Source: Paenibacillus monticola
GTDB lineage: Bacteria > Bacillota > Bacilli > Paenibacillales > Paenibacillaceae
Assembly (NCBI RefSeq): GCF_009664975.1
Contig: NZ_WJXB01000001.1
Location: forward strand, 372,001-436,000
DNA length: 64,000 nucleotides
Direction: 5' to 3'
The translations under genes were made by a program, and so were the position numbers. The notes under the pieces were generated by a model. The model did no database searches and had not been told where the DNA came from. It was given only the letters and a program-made list of their open reading frames with translations. Each line of letters starts with the position of its first letter. Within the stretch, counting starts at the first letter, position 1. Of the stretch, positions 16,948 through 25,479 are shown one piece after another.

Positions 16948-17730
16948 CTACAGATTATAAAAGCGCACCGTATTCGCAGTTAGAATCTCTTCCGCCTTAA
17001 GAGGAGAATATCCATGCAGCGCACCCCAAGCTACGGCTACTTCATGGATCATGGACGGATGTGTAGGGCGTCCGGCAAAAACACCCTCGAATGGCCACGG
17101 GCCATCCGTTTCAGCCATGACTAGCTCCGGCGGGTAGCGGAGTGCAAGCTCCTGAATATCCCGTTCGTATAGGATATCAGGGGTGAAGGAAATGAAATAG
17201 CCGTGAGCAATCATTCGGGTTATTGCGGCTTCCGACCCTTTGAACCAATGAAAATGAGCATGACTGATGCCATGTTTCTCCAGCAGATCACAGGCAATTA
17301 ACGCGTCCTCATACACGGCATGCAGCACCACCGGCTTGCCAAGCCGGGCGGCAAGTCCGAGTAAGGTATCCAAAAGTTCAATATAAGGATCCATATCAAA
17401 GGCTTCGCCGCGTGCGAGAGCTTCGGCCCGTGAATAGTAGGGAAGGCCGATCTCGCCTACAGCCACAAAGTCTGCTGTGGAACGGCTTCCGATCCACTCC
17501 AGCAGTGCCTTTAGTTCTTCCCTACTCGGCAGGGGCTGCTCGGGATGGAAACCGTAGGCCGCTCTGATCACTCTGGGATAAACAGTTGTGAGTTTTTCGG
17601 TGCGCAGGCATGAGTCCAGGTTCATGGAGACAGCAATCAATGTTTCGATATCATTTCCGAGTAGTTCGTTCAGCATTTGCTCTGCAACGGAAGAGTCATA
17701 TTGTTCCAAATGAATATGAGCATCAATCAT
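16948..17730 (-). CDS. TatD-family metal-dependent hydrolase
   Basis: A 260-residue TatD-type amidohydrolase/DNase. The N-terminal metal motif is MIDAHIHL and the C-terminal ETDGPWPF holds the conserved Asp; VLHAVYEDAL and AHFHWF supply further His ligands. The usual GEIGLDY box reads GEIGLPYY, so one conserved Asp is replaced, which places it in a divergent TatD subgroup. ATG 17730 is chosen over the longer frame to 17781 because AAGGAG lies 9 nt upstream and the extension reads into the hflKC terminator hairpin. Family members are 3'-5' nucleases or D-aminoacyl hydrolases. Confidence 0.85.
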   Translation of the reverse strand: MIDAHIHLEQYDSSVAEQMLNELLGNDIETLIAVSMNLDSCLRTEKLTTVYPRVIRAAYGFHPEQPLPSREELKALLEWIGSRSTADFVAVGEIGLPYYSRAEALARGEAFDMDPYIELLDTLLGLAARLGKPVVLHAVYEDALIACDLLEKHGISHAHFHWFKGSEAAITRMIAHGYFISFTPDILYERDIQELALRYPPELVMAETDGPWPFEGVFAGRPTHPSMIHEVAVAWGALHGYSPLKAEEILTANTVRFYNL

Positions 17731-17751
17731 GAGTGCATTCTCCTTCGCGCC

Positions 17752-17797
17752 ACAAACACAAATCGCGCGCGCTCCAGACATTGGAGAGCGCGCGATT
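17752..17797 (-). terminator. Terminator of the hflK-hflC operon
   Basis: A 16-bp GC-rich stem with one mismatch (17761-17776 with 17782-17797) begins 3 bp after the hflC stop on the minus strand and exits into TTTGTGTTTGTG. It separates hflKC from tatD downstream. Confidence 0.8.
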
Positions 17798-17799
17798 TA

Positions 17800-18663
17800 T
17801 TATTGACCTAATAAAATTTTGGTATAGGGTGAATCAATAGGAAGCATAATGACAGGCTCATTCTGTAACGTTGTCACATAACTTTGCAGGGTCCGATAAA
17901 AGCTATAGAACTCTGGATCTTTACCATAAGCAAGGTTATAGATCTTTGCGGCTTCTCCTTCACCCTCTGAGATGATCTGCTTGGCATCGGCTCTTGCCTG
18001 GGCTAGAAGCTCAGTGGATGTACGATCCGCTTTGGATGTTCTTTTACGTGATTCTTCGTCACCCTCCGATAAATAACGGGCAGCAATAGATTGACGGTCA
18101 GATATCATGCGGTTATATACGCTCTGCTTATTTTCCTCTGGCAGATCCGTACGTTTGATGCGAACATCAATAACCTCGATCCCATAATCATCTCTCTTTA
18201 AAGCTTCAATAACGTCCTTGGTGATCTCATCATTAATGTTGCCGCGTTCTGTTTTTTCGCTAATGATATTATCGTAATTGACTTCCGATAGCTTCCGGCG
18301 AACAGAGTTGTAAACGGCTTCATCTAGCCGTTGCACACCGCCGCTAACCGACTGAACCGTTTTTAAGAATTGTGAAGCGTTCGTAATACGCCAAACGGTA
18401 TAATTATCTACGACAATTGGCTTTTGATCCTTTGTTAAGATTGTCGTAGGACTGCTTTCATAGGTCATCTGATACTTAGGGAGCGTTGAAGTATTCTCAA
18501 TGAAAGGAAGCTTTAACTTTAAGCCTGGTTCGGATACGGCTCTTATCGCTTCACCGAATCGGAGAACAATTTTATACTCTCCTTCCTTCACAACAAACAG
18601 AGAAGCGGATGCCAAAATAAGTATGACTACGATAGGGGTTAGAATAAACCATTTTTTTCTCAT
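17800..18663 (-). CDS. hflC: HflC-like SPFH membrane protein
   Basis: A 287-residue type II membrane protein with one N-terminal helix (about 5-25) and an SPFH domain: VVKEGEYKIVLRFGEAI, then EPGLKLKLPFIEN, both family hallmarks. The C-terminal helical region (EGEGEAAKIYNLAYG, DPEFYSFYRTL) matches HflC. HflK and HflC form a large cage around the FtsH protease and modulate membrane-protein turnover. The gene overlaps hflK by 4 bp (ATGA). It ends at a strong terminator. Confidence 0.88.
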   Translation of the reverse strand: MRKKWFILTPIVVILILASASLFVVKEGEYKIVLRFGEAIRAVSEPGLKLKLPFIENTSTLPKYQMTYESSPTTILTKDQKPIVVDNYTVWRITNASQFLKTVQSVSGGVQRLDEAVYNSVRRKLSEVNYDNIISEKTERGNINDEITKDVIEALKRDDYGIEVIDVRIKRTDLPEENKQSVYNRMISDRQSIAARYLSEGDEESRKRTSKADRTSTELLAQARADAKQIISEGEGEAAKIYNLAYGKDPEFYSFYRTLQSYVTTLQNEPVIMLPIDSPYTKILLGQ

Positions 18664-19715
18664 TGTGCATCTCCTCCTTGTGGAGCTGTTGTTGCAGAAG
18701 GAGTGGTTGGGGTAGTAGATTTATTGGAACCGCTGCTCAACAACTCATTTAAGGGTAAATAATTAACGGTATCACTATTTGAATTTGTAATAATAATTTT
18801 GGCGTTTGGCAGTATTTTTTCCAACGTTTCCATGATCAAACGACTTTCGGTAACGCTGGAACTCTTCTTATACTCTGCATATATTGCATTAAATTGGGCC
18901 ACGTCACCCTGTGCATTCAATACACGCGCTTTCTTCTCACCCTCGGCGTTCTCGATCAGAGCTTGAGCTTCACCGCGTGCTTTAGGAATGAGATCGTTCT
19001 CATATTTCACCGCATTGTTAATTTTCGTATTTTTCTCTTCCCGCGCATTTGTAACTTCACGGAATGCTTCCGTAACCTGTCCACTTGGTGGTTCAATATC
19101 TTGGAATTTAATATCAATGATCTGAATGCCGGTTTGGTATTTGGACTGCAGCTCCAAAAGCTGAACTCTAACCTTATCCTGTATGACCGTCTTGCCATCT
19201 GTAATCGCATAATCCAATTTCTCTGAACCAATTACGGAACGAATGGACGAAATCGAGGCATTGCGCAAAAATTGTTCAGGGTCATCGATATTGAACAGAA
19301 AATCGTGGATATTGCTTATTTTCCATTGCACGACAGCGTCGGCAGAGACGATATTCTCATCTCCGGTAATCATCATCGCTTCTTCTTCAACTTCAATATT
19401 CTTACTTGATCCTTCTTCTTGACGGTAACCGATATGAATTCTTTGCGTCAGCTCCGCTGGAACCGTTATGACCTGCTGAATCGGATAGGGCCATTTGAAA
19501 TGCAAACCTGCTGAAGTTTCTTTGGAATACTTGCCGAAGGTTAGGATGGCAGCACGCTCTTGCTCTTGCACGGTGTAGAACGATGAATAGCCAATAATGA
19601 GAATGGCTGCTGCGGCAACGCCGATAACAATCTTTTTTATTGTTCCTGGCGGTAAATCAGGCATCTGGCGACCCCTCATACTGTGGTTCTGGTTGTCATC
19701 TGGATTGAAACCCAA
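18660..19715 (-). CDS. hflK: HflK-like SPFH membrane protein
   Basis: A 351-residue partner of HflC. It has a short cytoplasmic N-terminus, one membrane helix (about 27-47), the SPFH domain (VQEQERAAILTFGKY, GLHFKWPYPIQ) and an Ala/Glu-rich helical part with the family motif RGEAQALIENAEGEKKARV. The C-terminal tail is Thr/Pro-rich. It starts at TTG 19715 behind AGGAGGAGAG. HflKC is best known in Gram-negative bacteria; its presence in this Gram-positive background is noteworthy and independent of the other SPFH gene at 3801. Confidence 0.88.
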   Translation of the reverse strand: MGFNPDDNQNHSMRGRQMPDLPPGTIKKIVIGVAAAAILIIGYSSFYTVQEQERAAILTFGKYSKETSAGLHFKWPYPIQQVITVPAELTQRIHIGYRQEEGSSKNIEVEEEAMMITGDENIVSADAVVQWKISNIHDFLFNIDDPEQFLRNASISSIRSVIGSEKLDYAITDGKTVIQDKVRVQLLELQSKYQTGIQIIDIKFQDIEPPSGQVTEAFREVTNAREEKNTKINNAVKYENDLIPKARGEAQALIENAEGEKKARVLNAQGDVAQFNAIYAEYKKSSSVTESRLIMETLEKILPNAKIIITNSNSDTVNYLPLNELLSSGSNKSTTPTTPSATTAPQGGDAQ

Positions 19716-19852
19716 TAATATCTCTCCTCCTGTTGTTAGAAATTATCAATATAGGAGGTAGTACGTATAAATGGTGAACAGGTTGCTTATTTTGAGAACG
19801 CTTCTCATTTATTGTCAAATGAGACATAGAGTCCCTTGTACTTGAGCTCCAT

Positions 19853-20929
19853 TCACTTTCCTGGTTGTACGTAAGCTGCGTACTCTTCATTAGGTACAAA
19901 TTCAAGAGTTTCCAGTTCCATACCGATGCCTCTCGGTTTGTAGACAAGCTTCAGGGTTCCAATGCTGAAGAATCCAAGGTTCACACTAGTTTCCGCTTTT
20001 AGCTTGCCAGCTTCCACGGTGTAATAGGTAACAGCCCCCATTCCCGGCTGTTGGTTATCGTCGACATTTTCACCAAGGCCCGGAAGCGCCAAGGAAACAC
20101 TGGAAGGCGTGGAGCCTTTAAGCTCAAGGCTGAGCAGTAGCTCATCCTTATTTTTTGTAACGCTTGTGGTTACGTTGGCCGCTACTGCCTGTTCTGCAGT
20201 AGGCACTGTAATCTCCTGCCATTGCTGTGGTTTAATCACGTGAAGCTCCTGCGCAACAATCCCCGTTCCCGTTCCGTTCGTCAGCACAACAATTGCCTCC
20301 GCCTGACCGTCCTCATCTATATCCGCGTAATAAAGCTGCGGAGGATTCATCGGCAAACGCGGACCTTCCCAAGGGAACGTGTGACGTTCTCCATTCACCT
20401 CAAGGATATATCCTTTGTAGGTTTCTCCCTCTTTGAGGGCGGCATATAGTTTGACCTCATTGTTCCCATCTGCCAGTGCAAGTGGCTCGCGGGGAACCCT
20501 CACAGTCGTACTAACGCTGCCTGACGTAACCATAAGTACAGTATTTGCAGTATTCAGCTGCACCTCAGCACCAGAGAGACTGTTTAGTGAATCGGCTGGA
20601 ATGTAGAGATGTCCATTTCGCAGTATCGCTGGGGATTCCATATCTTCATTGCCCGTGAGCAGGATATTTGTGTTGTTTTCATCTGTTAAGGTTAAGGTCT
20701 TCAGTGAATTATTCCATTTCAGCTCACAGCGGTAATATTCCAGCAGAACCCTTGCAGGCACATACAGAATATTACTAGAGTAAAAAGGATGAAGAGAGGT
20801 GAGGACAGTCTGTCCGTCGACCTCTAGGTTCATTGTTGGTGTAGCGGATTGAGTCTTATCTATTGATGCGGGTGCTCCGCATCCAGCTAAAGAAAGCGCA
20901 AGGGCTCCGATAGCGATGAATTTATTCAT
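19853..20929 (-). CDS. Stalk-domain (copper-amine-oxidase-N) lipoprotein
   Basis: A 358-residue lipoprotein with lipobox LAGC (Cys17). Residues ~30-135 contain copper-amine-oxidase-N-like units (ILYVPARVLLEYYRC, HLYIPADSLNSLSG). The C-terminal part contains DIDEDGQAEAIVVL, an Asp-rich loop typical of calcium-binding FG-GAP/VCBS-like repeats. It is exported and membrane-anchored; its function is unknown. AGGAGGTAATTTC precedes the ATG at 20929. A weak hairpin (19803-19824) follows the gene, and 19716-19852 otherwise holds no gene. Confidence 0.82.
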   Translation of the reverse strand: MNKFIAIGALALSLAGCGAPASIDKTQSATPTMNLEVDGQTVLTSLHPFYSSNILYVPARVLLEYYRCELKWNNSLKTLTLTDENNTNILLTGNEDMESPAILRNGHLYIPADSLNSLSGAEVQLNTANTVLMVTSGSVSTTVRVPREPLALADGNNEVKLYAALKEGETYKGYILEVNGERHTFPWEGPRLPMNPPQLYYADIDEDGQAEAIVVLTNGTGTGIVAQELHVIKPQQWQEITVPTAEQAVAANVTTSVTKNKDELLLSLELKGSTPSSVSLALPGLGENVDDNQQPGMGAVTYYTVEAGKLKAETSVNLGFFSIGTLKLVYKPRGIGMELETLEFVPNEEYAAYVQPGK

Positions 20930-21033
20930 GAAATTACCTCCAAGGATATAAGTCCAGTTCAGTAAAGTATAGAGTAAATCATCCTACTATAGGTCACTTT
21001 CTTTTAATAAAGCAGTTACAAGGGTGTTACATG

Positions 21034-21438
21034 TTACGGATTAAGGGCTTTAGCAGAATTAAGTGCATTCTCCACAGCTTTTTTAATCACTTTACTGGAA
21101 TTGGTCGCCCCAGCTATGGCGTCTACCTCCAGCGTTTGCTGTTCTACAATCCGGTCTGTAATGACTTCAGCAGGTTTGCCTCTTTCAGTCTTATGCTTCA
21201 GCAGATCAATGTGGATGACTTTCCCACTCTTCACTGTGACCGAGACTTTGGCGTAGATGAAGTCTACATTGTAATCCCCAATATAGCTTCCGTCGGGGAT
21301 GCTGCTGAACTCGATATTTTGAACCGTGGTATGACTGACTTTATTCTGATAGCTATGTACTCTGTACAGATAGATAAGGAGAGCGGAGAGAGCAATAAGG
21401 ACAAGCAGCGCACCGAGTTGGATCAGCCGTTTCTTCAT
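21034..21438 (-). CDS. FMN-binding domain membrane protein
   Basis: A 134-residue protein with an N-terminal membrane helix (about 5-25) and an extracytoplasmic FMN_bind domain. The flavinylation-type motif is AGATNSSKVI near residue 111, where the Thr would carry covalently bound FMN. Such proteins serve extracytosolic electron transfer. Its start overlaps the stop of the TetR gene (ATGA at 21435-21438), so the two are co-translated and the TetR protein probably controls both. No ApbE flavin transferase is in the window. Confidence 0.85.
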   Translation of the reverse strand: MKKRLIQLGALLVLIALSALLIYLYRVHSYQNKVSHTTVQNIEFSSIPDGSYIGDYNVDFIYAKVSVTVKSGKVIHIDLLKHKTERGKPAEVITDRIVEQQTLEVDAIAGATNSSKVIKKAVENALNSAKALNP

Positions 21439-22073
21439 TTTTTTATCACCATCCCACTTAACAATTGAAAGCCGTATTCCAGCAATTCCCTGGTCGGAAT
21501 ATTCATCGTCTCCTCAATATAACTGCTCTTATGATGTGCAAGAAGGATAAGCGACGAAAGGCTGGACCAGTAAATAAAGATCGTCGGCTTCACCAGAAGC
21601 TCCGATTGCAATAAGCCCTCTCTTTTGCCATTCTCCAGAAGGCCTTCCAAGGCAGCATTGATTTCTTCCCCCACTCGAAAAATATCTTGTTCCACCTGAG
21701 TCCCACTCAACGCTTGTAACGGTCTAGTCTGAAAATTCACAATCGCAGCGAAATGAAAAGGAGTGGCTGTATAATAATCGACCAGTTTTTGGCATAACGC
21801 CTGATACCTGGAGAGGAACCCCGCTTGAGTGTTCAATCCCTCAGTAACATAGTCTTTCAACAGGGTAATGCCCCTTAAAATAATGGAATAATAGATTTCT
21901 TCCTTGCTGCCAAAATAGACATAAACCGTACGTTTGCTATATTCAGCGGTGCGAGCGATATCGTCCATCGTTGTCCCTTCAACTCCATTAGCTGCAAATA
22001 ACCCTTCTGCCGCCAACAGAATATTCTCCTTATGCATGGCTGCAATAACATCCTTACGAGCTGATCTGTCCAT
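21435..22073 (-). CDS. TetR-family regulator, autoregulated
   Basis: A 212-residue TetR-type repressor. The N-terminal helix-turn-helix is clear (GTTMDDIARTAEYSKRTVYV, YFGSKEEIYYSIIL), and the ligand-binding part is helical. ATG 22073 follows AGGAGG with a 6-nt spacer. A perfect 23-bp palindrome at 22093-22115, immediately upstream, is the probable operator, which indicates autoregulation of the tetR-FMN_bind operon. The inducer is unknown. Confidence 0.88.
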   Translation of the reverse strand: MDRSARKDVIAAMHKENILLAAEGLFAANGVEGTTMDDIARTAEYSKRTVYVYFGSKEEIYYSIILRGITLLKDYVTEGLNTQAGFLSRYQALCQKLVDYYTATPFHFAAIVNFQTRPLQALSGTQVEQDIFRVGEEINAALEGLLENGKREGLLQSELLVKPTIFIYWSSLSSLILLAHHKSSYIEETMNIPTRELLEYGFQLLSGMVIKK

Positions 22074-22092
22074 GATTAACCTCCTGTGCTAT

Positions 22093-22115
22093 AAAGTAAA
22101 CTATTAGTTTACTTT
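22093..22115 (-). promoter_or_regulatory. TetR operator (perfect palindrome)
   Basis: AAAGTAAACT (22093-22102) and AGTTTACTTT (22106-22115) form a perfect inverted repeat around a 3-bp centre. It starts 19 bp upstream of the TetR start codon, just beyond the ribosome binding site. Confidence 0.75.
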
Positions 22116-22216
22116 TCCGTAATGTAAAAATACCACGGTTGTGGAGGTGTGTAAATAGGCGATTTCAACGCTCTACTTCTGGAGACGGCTAGGATGTTGA
22201 ATGTGTTCATTAATAA

Positions 22217-22429
22217 GCAAAAGCTACAACCTCCTCAGCATCCGGTTATGAGGCCAACAGAGTGAATGATGGGAATGATCAAGCGGAATGGAAGTCCAGC
22301 CCAGTCACCTGGCCATCTTGGTGGCAGGTGGATCTAGGCGAAACGGGACCACTTGGACGACTATTGACCGTACGAGTAATACAACCTGTTACTGTAAAAC
22401 TAGATTCTAGCGGAACAATTAAGCCGTGA
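22217..22429 (+). pseudogene. Remnant of an F5/8 type C (discoidin) domain gene
   Basis: An open stretch of ~70 codons without start codon or ribosome binding site that ends at TGA 22427-22429. It reads ASGYEANRVNDGND, then EWKSS and WPSWWQVDLGE, which is the core of an F5/8 type C carbohydrate-binding domain (N-V/A-NDG...W-S...WWQVDLG). The rest of the domain and any enzyme it belonged to are gone. It is the 3' end of a degraded secreted-enzyme gene. The surrounding 22116-22516 holds nothing else coding, and a strong hairpin follows at 22434-22475. Confidence 0.65.
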
Positions 22430-22433
22430 ATTC

Positions 22434-22475
22434 ATAGAGGCCGTGCAAGAGCTAACCCTCTTGCACGGCCTCTAT
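22434..22475. terminator. Strong hairpin, probably bidirectional terminator
   Basis: An 18-bp perfect stem (22434-22451 with 22458-22475, 6-nt loop) directly follows the discoidin remnant and lies 41 bp past the stop of the minus-strand MFS gene. The T tail is poor in both directions; on the plus strand it exits into TTGGTTTGT. Confidence 0.65.
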
Positions 22476-22516
22476 TGGTTTGTCGGGTACTCATCTAGCA
22501 AAACACAGCAGCACTG

Positions 22517-23917
22517 CTAAAAGTCTTCCAGTGGACCAGTGACACCTGCTGAATAGACGTTTCTTTTGTGGAATGAGGCATAGATCATCGAGCAGATAAT
22601 GGCGATAACCGCCATGACCGTCATCCCCCAGAAAATATGGGAATAGGCAGTTGCAAGTGGCAGAGAGGCTTGAGCGTTCAGCGCAATACTGGTCATGGTA
22701 ACACTGAACGCCCCACCGAAGAACTGGACCAGTTGGAAAAAGCCCATGCCTGCGCCGATTTCATCCACATGCAGGATATCCGATATTTGATTAGATACAC
22801 TTGTTGTCAGTGTGGAGAAGCCGACGCTTAGCAAGATATAGACACCCATGATGGCGTAAAATGATGTTCCGGCTGAAAGAGCAAATAGCGCAGCAGCCGA
22901 GAGCAGCAGCCAAGGAGAGATCCTGATAAACAGTCCATTGCCGTAGCGGTTAATGATTCGTCCAACCCGGTTGGAGAGTAGCATGGACACTATGGCACCG
23001 GGGAAAATAACCAAACCCGATTGTGCTGGTGTCAGACCATATAGGTGTGCCAGTACCTGCGGGAGCAAATAGAGCGTGGCAAAGTTGTTGATATAGGACA
23101 CAATGCCAAGCATTATGAGTGACATATAAGTTTTGTTACGAAAGAGGGAAGGCTGCACAAAGGGGTTCTGTGCACGGTGAATCCGCATCCAGAACAGAAC
23201 CAGGGATACAACTCCAATAAGAAGCAGAACCCAGGAGCGGCTGGTCAGGAACAGCAGAACGCCGGTTGTCCCTATACCTATGAACACGGCACCGAGTAGA
23301 TCGAAGGTACCCTTTTGTGGTTGCTCTTTAGGAATTAAACGGTAAAAGACAGGGATAAGCAGCAAAGAAATCCCGGTAATAATGAATAGGTCGTGCCAGC
23401 CCAGATACTGAGTTACAGTCCCCCCAACCACTGGACCCAGACCGAGTCCGAGGGAGCTGGCAGAGATCACTACAGCCATCGAGTTCCCCCGGCGTTCTGC
23501 TGGAATATATCTGGTGATAAGCACGATCGCAAGGCCTGGTACAGAAGCGGCCCCCGCAGCTTGTAGCAGTCTTGCGGAGAGCAGCACGATAAAGCTGTCG
23601 CTGAACAGTCCGATCATGGAAGCTGCTCCGAACAAGCTAAGGCCTATGGTAAACAAGGTGCGGATGGGAATGAAATCGGACAGCCTGGAGAAAGTGATCG
23701 ACATAATCGCGAATATGATTGAGTATCCGGTGACAATCCAGGAAGAGGCTATGTTGGATAGAGCAAATTCTTTTGTGATTTGCGGCAGAGCCAGATTAAA
23801 CATCATCGTATTCATAACGATAAGGATAATAATGAACCCGAGCATGGAAACAACAAGACCTTCACGGAAAACATATTCCTTGCTAGCTACTGTAGGTGAA
23901 GCGTTGGACTGACTCAT
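22517..23917 (-). CDS. MFS drug-efflux-type transporter (14-helix, DHA2-like)
   Basis: A 466-residue multidrug-efflux-type MFS protein. The NTMMFNLALPQI start of helix 1, the ARLLQAAGAASVPGLAIVLI segment and the motif C region SSLGLGLGPVVGG are typical of 14-helix proton antiporters such as Tet(K)/Tet(L)-type and DHA2 pumps. An ArsR-type regulator is divergently transcribed 121 bp away and probably controls it. The substrate is unknown. Confidence 0.85.
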   Translation of the reverse strand: MSQSNASPTVASKEYVFREGLVVSMLGFIIILIVMNTMMFNLALPQITKEFALSNIASSWIVTGYSIIFAIMSITFSRLSDFIPIRTLFTIGLSLFGAASMIGLFSDSFIVLLSARLLQAAGAASVPGLAIVLITRYIPAERRGNSMAVVISASSLGLGLGPVVGGTVTQYLGWHDLFIITGISLLLIPVFYRLIPKEQPQKGTFDLLGAVFIGIGTTGVLLFLTSRSWVLLLIGVVSLVLFWMRIHRAQNPFVQPSLFRNKTYMSLIMLGIVSYINNFATLYLLPQVLAHLYGLTPAQSGLVIFPGAIVSMLLSNRVGRIINRYGNGLFIRISPWLLLSAAALFALSAGTSFYAIMGVYILLSVGFSTLTTSVSNQISDILHVDEIGAGMGFFQLVQFFGGAFSVTMTSIALNAQASLPLATAYSHIFWGMTVMAVIAIICSMIYASFHKRNVYSAGVTGPLEDF

Positions 23918-24038
23918 AAACCCTCCTAATCTTCGATCATTATATTATTGTTGTACTAATATCATAGAACATTAGAAATATAGCATGGGATATGTTAAAA
24001 TTCAATCAGTAGTTATTCAAGAAGGAGATGTAAGCGCT

Positions 24039-24353
24039 TTGAAAATACTGCATCATCCCCACAGAGAAGATATTCAGCTAAGCTCCGTACTGCATGCCTT
24101 AAGTGACCCTGTACGGCTGCAGATTATAAGCGACATCGCCGCCGGTGGTGAACAGCCCTGCAACAATTTTGATGTGCCTATTGCTAAATCAACCTTGACT
24201 CATCATATTCGCACACTGCGGGAAGCAGGGGTTATACAGGTTCGGGTTCAGGGTACGCAGCATATTATTGCGTTGAGGTCCGAGGATTTGAACACTTGTT
24301 TCCCGGGATTGCTATCCGCCATATTGAATGTAGGGAAGAATACGAACAAGTAA
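24039..24353 (+). CDS. ArsR-type HTH regulator
   Basis: A ~104-residue winged-helix repressor: HALSDPVRLQIISDI, then CNNFDVPIAKSTLTHHI recognition helix and LREAGVIQVRVQGTQHIIAL wing. The TTG at 24039 is preferred as start because AAGGAG at 24022-24027 lies inside the longer frame that opens at ATG 23985. No metal-binding ELCVCDL-type Cys motif is complete (one Cys in helix 3, CNNF, and one near the C-terminus), so the signal may not be a metal. It is divergent from the MFS gene at 22517. Confidence 0.75.
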   Translation: MKILHHPHREDIQLSSVLHALSDPVRLQIISDIAAGGEQPCNNFDVPIAKSTLTHHIRTLREAGVIQVRVQGTQHIIALRSEDLNTCFPGLLSAILNVGKNTNK

Positions 24354-24365
24354 GAGAGAACACCC

Positions 24366-24419
24366 AAGAAGCTCATAGCTATTCTGTCCATAAAAGGATG
24401 GCGCAGCCGTGAGCTTCTT
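24366..24419 (+). terminator. Hairpin after the ArsR gene
   Basis: AAGAAGCTCA (24366-24375) pairs with TGAGCTTCTT (24410-24419), 13 bp after the ArsR stop. It has a 34-nt loop and no long T run, so its efficiency is uncertain. Confidence 0.5.
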
Positions 24420-24577
24420 CATGACAAACACTTCCGTTTCTCCAAAATCCCCAGCAAACAGAGTAACTCTGACCTCCAGACCTCTCATCGCGTTGCTAAA
24501 CCCAAATATGCAGTGGAAGAATTCGAACAAACAATGTGACAAATAAATATAGCCTGAATAGTTGAAGCTCCAATCTG

Positions 24578-24648
24578 GCGGACTGAAGAGCCGTTATTTC
24601 ACGTTCCAGGAGGTGTGGGGAATAGGAAGCGGACTCAGAAGGCGTTAT
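24578..24648 (+). repeat. Pair of 20-bp GCGGACT...GTTAT units
   Basis: Two similar 20-bp units, GCGGACTGAAGAGCCGTTAT (24578-24597) and GCGGACTCAGAAGGCGTTAT (24629-24648), lie 51 bp apart in the 541-bp gene-free stretch 24354-24894. I recall similar units being scattered in Paenibacillus intergenic DNA, but cannot verify it here. The rest of the stretch shows no convincing gene; an ECF-type promoter for the sigma operon may lie near 24836-24860. Confidence 0.45.
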
Positions 24649-24894
24649 AGAAGCGAAACCAGGTTCTTTTTAGAGGAAATCTTTGCAATAGCGTCACTAG
24701 AGTCCACCAAACATCCAAATCGGCTGAATTCGAGTAAATAGATGCTTCTCTGTCCGGTTCCCGACTTGTGCTCTCTTTTCGACCAACAAGCTACCTTATT
24801 TTTCTATGTGATCCACTCCACTAGCCACAAATAAATCGAACCATATATTCTATACTTGCCAATATATAGTGTAAGACCGAAGGAGGAATGACGG

Positions 24895-25479
24895 ATGAAT
24901 CATCCAGATGAATATTCGCAGCTCATCGCGCTTGTGCTTGCCGGCAGCCGTGAAGCGTGTAGTGAGCTATATGAGAGAACCATTCGGGATGTCTATCCAA
25001 CCGTTCATTTCCTCGTTCGCGAACCTAATGATACAGAGGATGTAGTTCAGGAGATTTATATTCAGCTCTACCGGTCTCTGGGGCAATTTGACGTAAGCCG
25101 TCCTTTTCGGCCATGGCTAATGGGTCTGACTATGCGGCAAATTCATGCTTATCGAAGAAAGAGCTGGAGTCATATCCGTATCCTCAAAAAAGCGGAGCAG
25201 GTGGAGCAAGCGATAGAATACGATTTCTCAAGTAAGGTAGTGGATAAAATATTCTATCAACCCTTAGTTGCTAGTGTAGATCGTCTACCCTACAAATTGA
25301 AGCAAGCCGTTATCCTGCACTATTTGAATGAATACTCCCAAGAGGAAATTTCGGTGATTCTCAGCATTCCGCTCGGAACCGTGAAATCTCGTATTCATGC
25401 TGCTCTACAGAAGCTGAGGCAGAAGCAAAAGACTAACATTCTAGTGAGGGGAAAGGTGGAGGATCAACATGAGTCTTGA
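24895..25479 (+). CDS. ECF-type RNA polymerase sigma factor
   Basis: A 194-residue extracytoplasmic-function sigma factor. Region 2 contains DTEDVVQEIYIQLYRSL followed by RPFRPWLMGLTMRQI, and region 4 is VDRLPYKLKQAVIL then YSQEEISVILSIPLGTVKSRIHAAL, the -35-binding helix-turn-helix. ATG 24895 follows AAGGAGG. The next gene overlaps by 11 bp and looks like its membrane-bound anti-sigma factor. GAACC near 24838 with a downstream AT-rich box could be an autoregulated promoter, but this is weak. Confidence 0.88.
   Translation: MNHPDEYSQLIALVLAGSREACSELYERTIRDVYPTVHFLVREPNDTEDVVQEIYIQLYRSLGQFDVSRPFRPWLMGLTMRQIHAYRRKSWSHIRILKKAEQVEQAIEYDFSSKVVDKIFYQPLVASVDRLPYKLKQAVILHYLNEYSQEEISVILSIPLGTVKSRIHAALQKLRQKQKTNILVRGKVEDQHES

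Noticed and set aside
24440..24536. Short stretch ending in KPKYAVEEFEQTM before a stop, as a possible gene remnant
   Set aside because: Only about 20 codons are protein-like and no family was recognised; too little to call.
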